A DNA stretch of 9,277 nt from Rhodospira sp. (lineage in GTDB: Bacteria > Pseudomonadota > Alphaproteobacteria > Rhodospirillales > Rhodospirillaceae): positions 1 through 9,277 of the forward strand of contig JANQGN010000214.1 in NCBI GenBank assembly GCA_028277295.1, in the 5' to 3' direction. The translations under genes were made by a program, and so were the position numbers. Shown here in pieces: positions 6,057 to 9,277 of this stretch (position 1 is its first letter; each line of letters begins with the position of its first letter). The notes beneath the pieces were generated by a model that ran no database searches, was not told the origin of the DNA, and saw only the letters and a program-made list of their open reading frames with translations.

Positions 6057-8996
6057 TTACCCTCCAAACAGGACATACGGCGCCCAGTGTTTCGGCGTCC
6101 AACCTCGGTCCATGGCCTCGCGACGGGTTGTCTCGAGGGCCAGGGCAGCATCCGCGTGTTCCGCGGGATCGGAGAGCAAGACCTTGTAGAAATAGGACAT
6201 GAAGTCCTGAGCGGATCGGTCCTTAATGGGCCAAAGGGTTACCAGCACCTGCCGCGCGCCAGCGATGCGTAGAGCTCGCACCAGTCCGTAAACCCCTTCC
6301 GCCTGGTCGATCGCGCCTTGCGCCGTTTTGCAGGCGGACAGAACAACCAAGTCCGTGCCTTCCAGGTTCAAGGTCTGGGCCTCGATAGCGTACAGAATAC
6401 CATCCTCGCCGTTCGTCGTTTCCCCCTTCAGGCCACGGTTGGCACCAGATAAAGACACCCCGGACATGACAAGAAGGCGATCCTGGGGCAACTCCGGCAA
6501 ATAGAAACCATGTGTAGCCAGATGAAGGACACGAGGTGGCGGCACATAATTCTTGAGTCTATATTCCGATGCGTCTGTATTTTTCCAAACCGTCACGGGC
6601 TGCCCAGGTCGCAAGACACGATACAAGGCGGCTATCTTATCGACCTCAAGACCACTATGTTGTAAAACTGCAAACTCACCATCATGGGCAGCTCTGACTT
6701 CAGCAGCCAGGGTTGTTATTCTTCCGGACTCCAACTCCGCAGCACCAGGGGTATCGGGTGTCCGGGTCCGTAAGACTTCGGTCGACTCTCCGGCGGTGAC
6801 GTTGAAATCGATACCACCCAAGGCCAGCAATCCTTCGGTGCGATTCTCAAACGAAGAACGAATAAGGTCGCGCCCGGTCAGGATCATGCGCAGTGTGTGT
6901 GTTGACCCCAGAGTCTGGCCATTTCCGTTCACCAGACGAGTGAACGGCAAAAGAGTGAGGGTTCCATCCGGCGCGACATAAATACGATTGCCGGCGTGAA
7001 ACTCATCCTCAAAAGGCTGGATCAGCGTTTGATACAAGGCTCTGGCCGCGTCCTCGGCACCATCCATATTTGTCAAGAGTGCCTTCACCCGCGCGTCCAC
7101 TTTGGCAGCTGGACCCAGGTCCTTGAACACCGGCGGATTGGACCCGTTGAGCAACAAGGCACCCCATCGGTCCTCAACAGTGCCACCTGTTAAGAAATCT
7201 TCCCGATGATAACGGCGGAAGTCCAGCAACACTGCGTTCTCAGTGGTCAATGTCGCCTGGATGTCTTCGAGGTTGGTGTCGCGGACTTTTAATTGATCCT
7301 TATAGGTTTGACTTTCCTGAACCAGGGCCTGCTCCGCATCTTCCAGGTGACGTAGCGCCTGAGTGTAAACATCTGGAGAACCATGTCGCGCCAAGGGAGG
7401 CAAAGCGGCCCTGCGCCGTTCCAGATCCTCAGCCAGGCGCTGCACGGTGGGACTTTCGCTGAGCCGGGCCAGACGCGCCAAGTAGGCGCCCTCCTCGGCC
7501 TGCATGTTCTTCCAGCGCAGGATGACGGTCCCGGCAAGGCTCTGTGCTTCTTTCTCATGTCTAGCGGCGGCCAGAGACAGGATCACATCTTGATAGGTAG
7601 CTTGCCTGGCGACCAGCAGGCGTTTGTTGGATTCGGCGGCACTGTCATACAGTTCCTGCCCCATCCAGCCCAGCACCACCGGTTCCAGATTTCGCAGGAT
7701 AGCCAGGGCGTCCTGGATGTGATTCTGGGCTATGTGGTTCGTCGCCGCGTTCAGGGAAACAATAATCGTGGTCGGATGTCGAGGACCAAAGGCTTTCTGA
7801 AACAAAGGAAGCATATCTTGATAGAGGACCTCGGCCATCTCGCGGCGGTCCTGCTTGTCGTACAGCACGGCAAGGTTGTTTATACTGGTCAAAGTGTCGG
7901 GATGATCCGGGCCAAGGGCGTTCCGACGAAGATCCAGGGTATCCTGGTATAGGACTTCGGCGTCCGCGTGGCGGCCTTGAACCGCGTACAGATGGGCGAG
8001 GTTATTCATGCTGGTGAGAGTCCAGCGATGGTTTCGCCCGAAAACCCTCCGCCCCAGGTCCAGGGCTTCCTGGTATCGGGCTTCGGCCTCCGCGTGGCGA
8101 CCCAAGTTCTCGTAAAGTCCGGCCAGGTTGTGGATGCTTTGCAAGGTGTCGGGATGGAAGGGGCCAAGGACGTCTCGGCGGAGGTCCAGGGCTTCCTGGG
8201 CGAGGGGTTCAGCCTCGGCGTGGCGACCTTGAAGCAGATACAGCGCGGCCAAGTTGTTCATGCTTTGCATGATGTCGGGGTCACGGGGATCGAGGACTTT
8301 CCGGCGCTCGTCCAGGGTTTCCCGGAAGAGGGATTCGGCCTCGGCGAGGCGGCCCTGACTTTTATATAGAACGGCCAGATTATTCATGGTGGTGAGTGTT
8401 TCCGGCGCGCTTTCGCCGATAACATCACGAATCAGTGGGAGGGCCTCCTCGTACAGGGTCTCCGCCTCGCTGAAACGACCCTGGCTTTCGTAAAGCATGG
8501 CGAGGTTATTCATGCTTTGCAGGGTCGTGGGGTGGCGGGGGCCAAAGGTTTCCCGGCGCAGGGCCAGGATTTTCCGGTGCAGCTTTTCAGCGTCAGCAAA
8601 CCGACTTTGGTACTGGTACAGCAAGGCAAGAAAGTTGTGTGTATGAAGGGTATCTTCATGGTCGTCACCAAGGATGTCCTGGGCCAAGGACAGCGCGTTC
8701 GTCAACAAGGGCTCAGCCTCATCATAGCGACCCAGACTTAAGAATCGCATGGCCAAGTTGTTCATGCTGGTGAGAGTGGCGCGATGGCGCGGGCCAAACG
8801 CCTTACGGGCCAGGGTCAGTGCCTGTTCCGCAAGGGCGACGCTGTCTTCTTCACGTGCCTCCTGGGAAGCGGTCCACATGTCCCGCGTCAACCGAGACCA
8901 ATCCTCCGCCGCGTCGGCAAGCGCCGGGACCGGGCTCGCCGCGATCAACGCCAGGATCAAGAGAGCACGGCGCAACAGTCGGTTTCGGGATCGCAT
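6057..8996 (-). CDS. Exported TPR-CHAT protein (caspase-like peptidase fold)
   Basis: This 979-residue protein joins a TPR solenoid to a C-terminal CHAT domain. Its N-terminus (MRSRNRLLRRALLILALIAA, then SPVPALA) is a typical signal peptide with cleavage expected after A27, so it should be periplasmic or secreted. Residues about 50-436 are kinesin-light-chain-like TPRs with an exact 42-residue period: eight clear units with [ST](M/I)xNLA and GR..EAE motifs, plus a degenerate ninth. A helical linker follows (about 437-580). The CHAT domain (about 580-979) shows RIYVAPDGTLTLLPF (671-685), the catalytic His in HLATHGFY (H829) and the catalytic Cys in VVLSACKTAQG (C889). Both residues of the clan CD peptidase dyad are therefore intact. 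The ATG at 8996 is chosen because GGGTGGAG lies six bases upstream; an in-frame GTG at 9008 is less likely. It heads a three-gene operon. Its base composition looks less GC-rich than topA, which hints at transfer. Substrate unknown. Confidence 0.95.
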   Translation of the reverse strand: MRSRNRLLRRALLILALIAASPVPALADAAEDWSRLTRDMWTASQEAREEDSVALAEQALTLARKAFGPRHRATLTSMNNLAMRFLSLGRYDEAEPLLTNALSLAQDILGDDHEDTLHTHNFLALLYQYQSRFADAEKLHRKILALRRETFGPRHPTTLQSMNNLAMLYESQGRFSEAETLYEEALPLIRDVIGESAPETLTTMNNLAVLYKSQGRLAEAESLFRETLDERRKVLDPRDPDIMQSMNNLAALYLLQGRHAEAEPLAQEALDLRRDVLGPFHPDTLQSIHNLAGLYENLGRHAEAEARYQEALDLGRRVFGRNHRWTLTSMNNLAHLYAVQGRHADAEVLYQDTLDLRRNALGPDHPDTLTSINNLAVLYDKQDRREMAEVLYQDMLPLFQKAFGPRHPTTIIVSLNAATNHIAQNHIQDALAILRNLEPVVLGWMGQELYDSAAESNKRLLVARQATYQDVILSLAAARHEKEAQSLAGTVILRWKNMQAEEGAYLARLARLSESPTVQRLAEDLERRRAALPPLARHGSPDVYTQALRHLEDAEQALVQESQTYKDQLKVRDTNLEDIQATLTTENAVLLDFRRYHREDFLTGGTVEDRWGALLLNGSNPPVFKDLGPAAKVDARVKALLTNMDGAEDAARALYQTLIQPFEDEFHAGNRIYVAPDGTLTLLPFTRLVNGNGQTLGSTHTLRMILTGRDLIRSSFENRTEGLLALGGIDFNVTAGESTEVLRTRTPDTPGAAELESGRITTLAAEVRAAHDGEFAVLQHSGLEVDKIAALYRVLRPGQPVTVWKNTDASEYRLKNYVPPPRVLHLATHGFYLPELPQDRLLVMSGVSLSGANRGLKGETTNGEDGILYAIEAQTLNLEGTDLVVLSACKTAQGAIDQAEGVYGLVRALRIAGARQVLVTLWPIKDRSAQDFMSYFYKVLLSDPAEHADAALALETTRREAMDRGWTPKHWAPYVLFGG
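6060..6065 (-). promoter_or_regulatory. Ribosome binding site of the Cys-rich gene inside the CHAT gene
   Basis: GGAGGG on the minus strand encodes the last Gly codons of the CHAT protein. It is also placed six bases before the next gene's ATG (6053). This nested site is the best single piece of evidence that the small gene is real and coupled to the CHAT gene. Confidence 0.8.
7689..8801 (-). repeat. Tandem 126-bp TPR-coding repeats
   Basis: The TPR part of the CHAT gene is built from diverged tandem units of exactly 126 bases (42 codons). For example, the plus-strand text around TTCATGCT recurs near 8761 and again, two units away, near 8509, followed each time by a GG(C/G)GCGNGGGCC-like stretch. 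Nine units can be followed, with the one nearest the CHAT domain the most degenerate. Uniform spacing without insertions suggests growth by duplication, and such arrays can change copy number by recombination. Confidence 0.85.
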
Positions 8997-9002
8997 CACA
9001 AT

Positions 9003-9010
9003 CTCCACCC
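9003..9010 (-). promoter_or_regulatory. Ribosome binding site that sets the CHAT gene start
   Basis: Minus-strand GGGTGGAG sits six bases before the ATG at 8996. It overlaps the alternative GTG at 9008, so the site favours the ATG and the signal peptide beginning MRSRNRLL. Confidence 0.7.
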
Positions 9011-9146
9011 GGAAAGGCGATTACCGTCTGCAACCCTACCTCGATTCCGGACGGAACAAAATGGCATGCGGGATGATCACCAGGGCGCCGAGCCCAGGTT
9101 AACGGACAGGGCTGCACGAGACGATGGAGGTCCCTCGGCTCGCCCA

Positions 9147-9165
9147 GGCGACGCTCCGCGTCGCC
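9147..9165. repeat. Hairpin GGCGACGC/GCGTCGCC
   Basis: A perfect eight-base-pair stem with a TCC loop lies about 150 bases upstream of the CHAT gene. No T tract follows on either strand. It is the first of several hairpins in this leader. Confidence 0.45.
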
Positions 9166-9178
9166 GTAGAGTGTGGAA

Positions 9179-9205
9179 CCGCGTCCATCTGAAGGATGGA
9201 CGCGG
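9179..9205. repeat. Perfect 11-bp hairpin upstream of the CHAT operon
   Basis: CCGCGTCCATC (9179-9189) pairs exactly with GATGGACGCGG (9195-9205) around the loop TGAAG. The stem is strong, but no T tract follows on either strand, so a plain intrinsic terminator is not supported. It could belong to the transcript of a neighbour beyond the window or to the same palindromic repeat cluster as its flanks. Confidence 0.5.
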
Positions 9206-9210
9206 GGGCT

Positions 9211-9277
9211 CGCTCGGGATGAGGCTATCTTAAATATAGTAACCTCATCCTGAGCGCCTGAAAGGTGCGAAGGATCT
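9211..9277. repeat. Dispersed palindromic repeat, cut by the window edge
   Basis: CGCTCGGGATGAGG (9211-9224) pairs with CCTCATCCTGAGCG (9243-9256) with one G-T pair, around an AT-rich 18-base loop that holds CTAT/ATAG. A second stem, GCGCCT/AGGTGC with one wobble (9254-9268), overlaps its end, and GAAGGATCT follows to the window edge. The CATCCTGAGCG...GCGAAGGAT pattern resembles intergenic palindromic repeats I know from several alphaproteobacterial genomes. I cannot check its copy number here. Confidence 0.5.

Noticed and set aside
7689..8801. Regularly spaced repeats that might suggest a CRISPR array
   Set aside because: The units are diverged 126-bp coding repeats in frame with a TPR protein; there are no short identical repeats with unique spacers.
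6057..8996. TPR-CHAT as part of a type III-E CRISPR (Craspase) system
   Set aside because: No gRAMP effector, Cas1 or CRISPR array is in the window, and the protein has a signal peptide, unlike the cytoplasmic Craspase subunit.

Overview
The window looks like chromosome from a GC-rich alphaproteobacterium, probably near Rhodospirillales. This rests on the adjacent dprA and topA genes on one strand (an order common in that class), on a TopA with a long Lys/Ala-rich tail, and on intergenic palindromes of the CATCCTGAG...GAAGGAT kind familiar from alphaproteobacteria. No 16S rRNA gene or other decisive marker is present, so the taxonomy is inferred. All five genes I support lie on the minus strand.

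Layout, left to right. Positions 1-491 hold no gene I can support, but they contain two tandem terminator-like hairpins (311-336 and 341-366) that should end the topA transcript. topA (492-3278) is an intact type IA topoisomerase. A 124-bp gap with two dyads separates it from dprA (3403-4542), an intact DNA-processing protein. Positions 4543-4951 are gene-free and rich in inverted repeats: a dyad upstream of dprA, and a compact element of about 120 bp at 4704-4826 whose ends are inverted copies of TAGAGCA.

The accessory part is 4952-8996. It reads (in transcription order) as a tight three-gene operon: an exported TPR-CHAT protein (6057-8996), a small exported Cys-rich protein (5649-6053) and a three-helix inner-membrane protein (4952-5659). 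The second gene starts three bases after the first one's stop codon, with its ribosome binding site inside the end of the CHAT gene. The third overlaps the second by 11 bases. The CHAT protein keeps the His and Cys expected of a clan CD (caspase-like) peptidase. It has an N-terminal signal peptide, so it should work outside the cytoplasm, unlike the cytoplasmic TPR-CHAT of the Craspase system. My reading is a periplasmic protease or scaffold, a secreted partner or substrate, and a membrane anchor or transducer. The genes and spacing are visible in the sequence; the joint function is inference. This operon is the best candidate here for an undescribed system.

Positions 8997-9277 hold the operon's leader and a cluster of hairpins, ending in what looks like one end of a dispersed palindromic repeat cut by the window edge.
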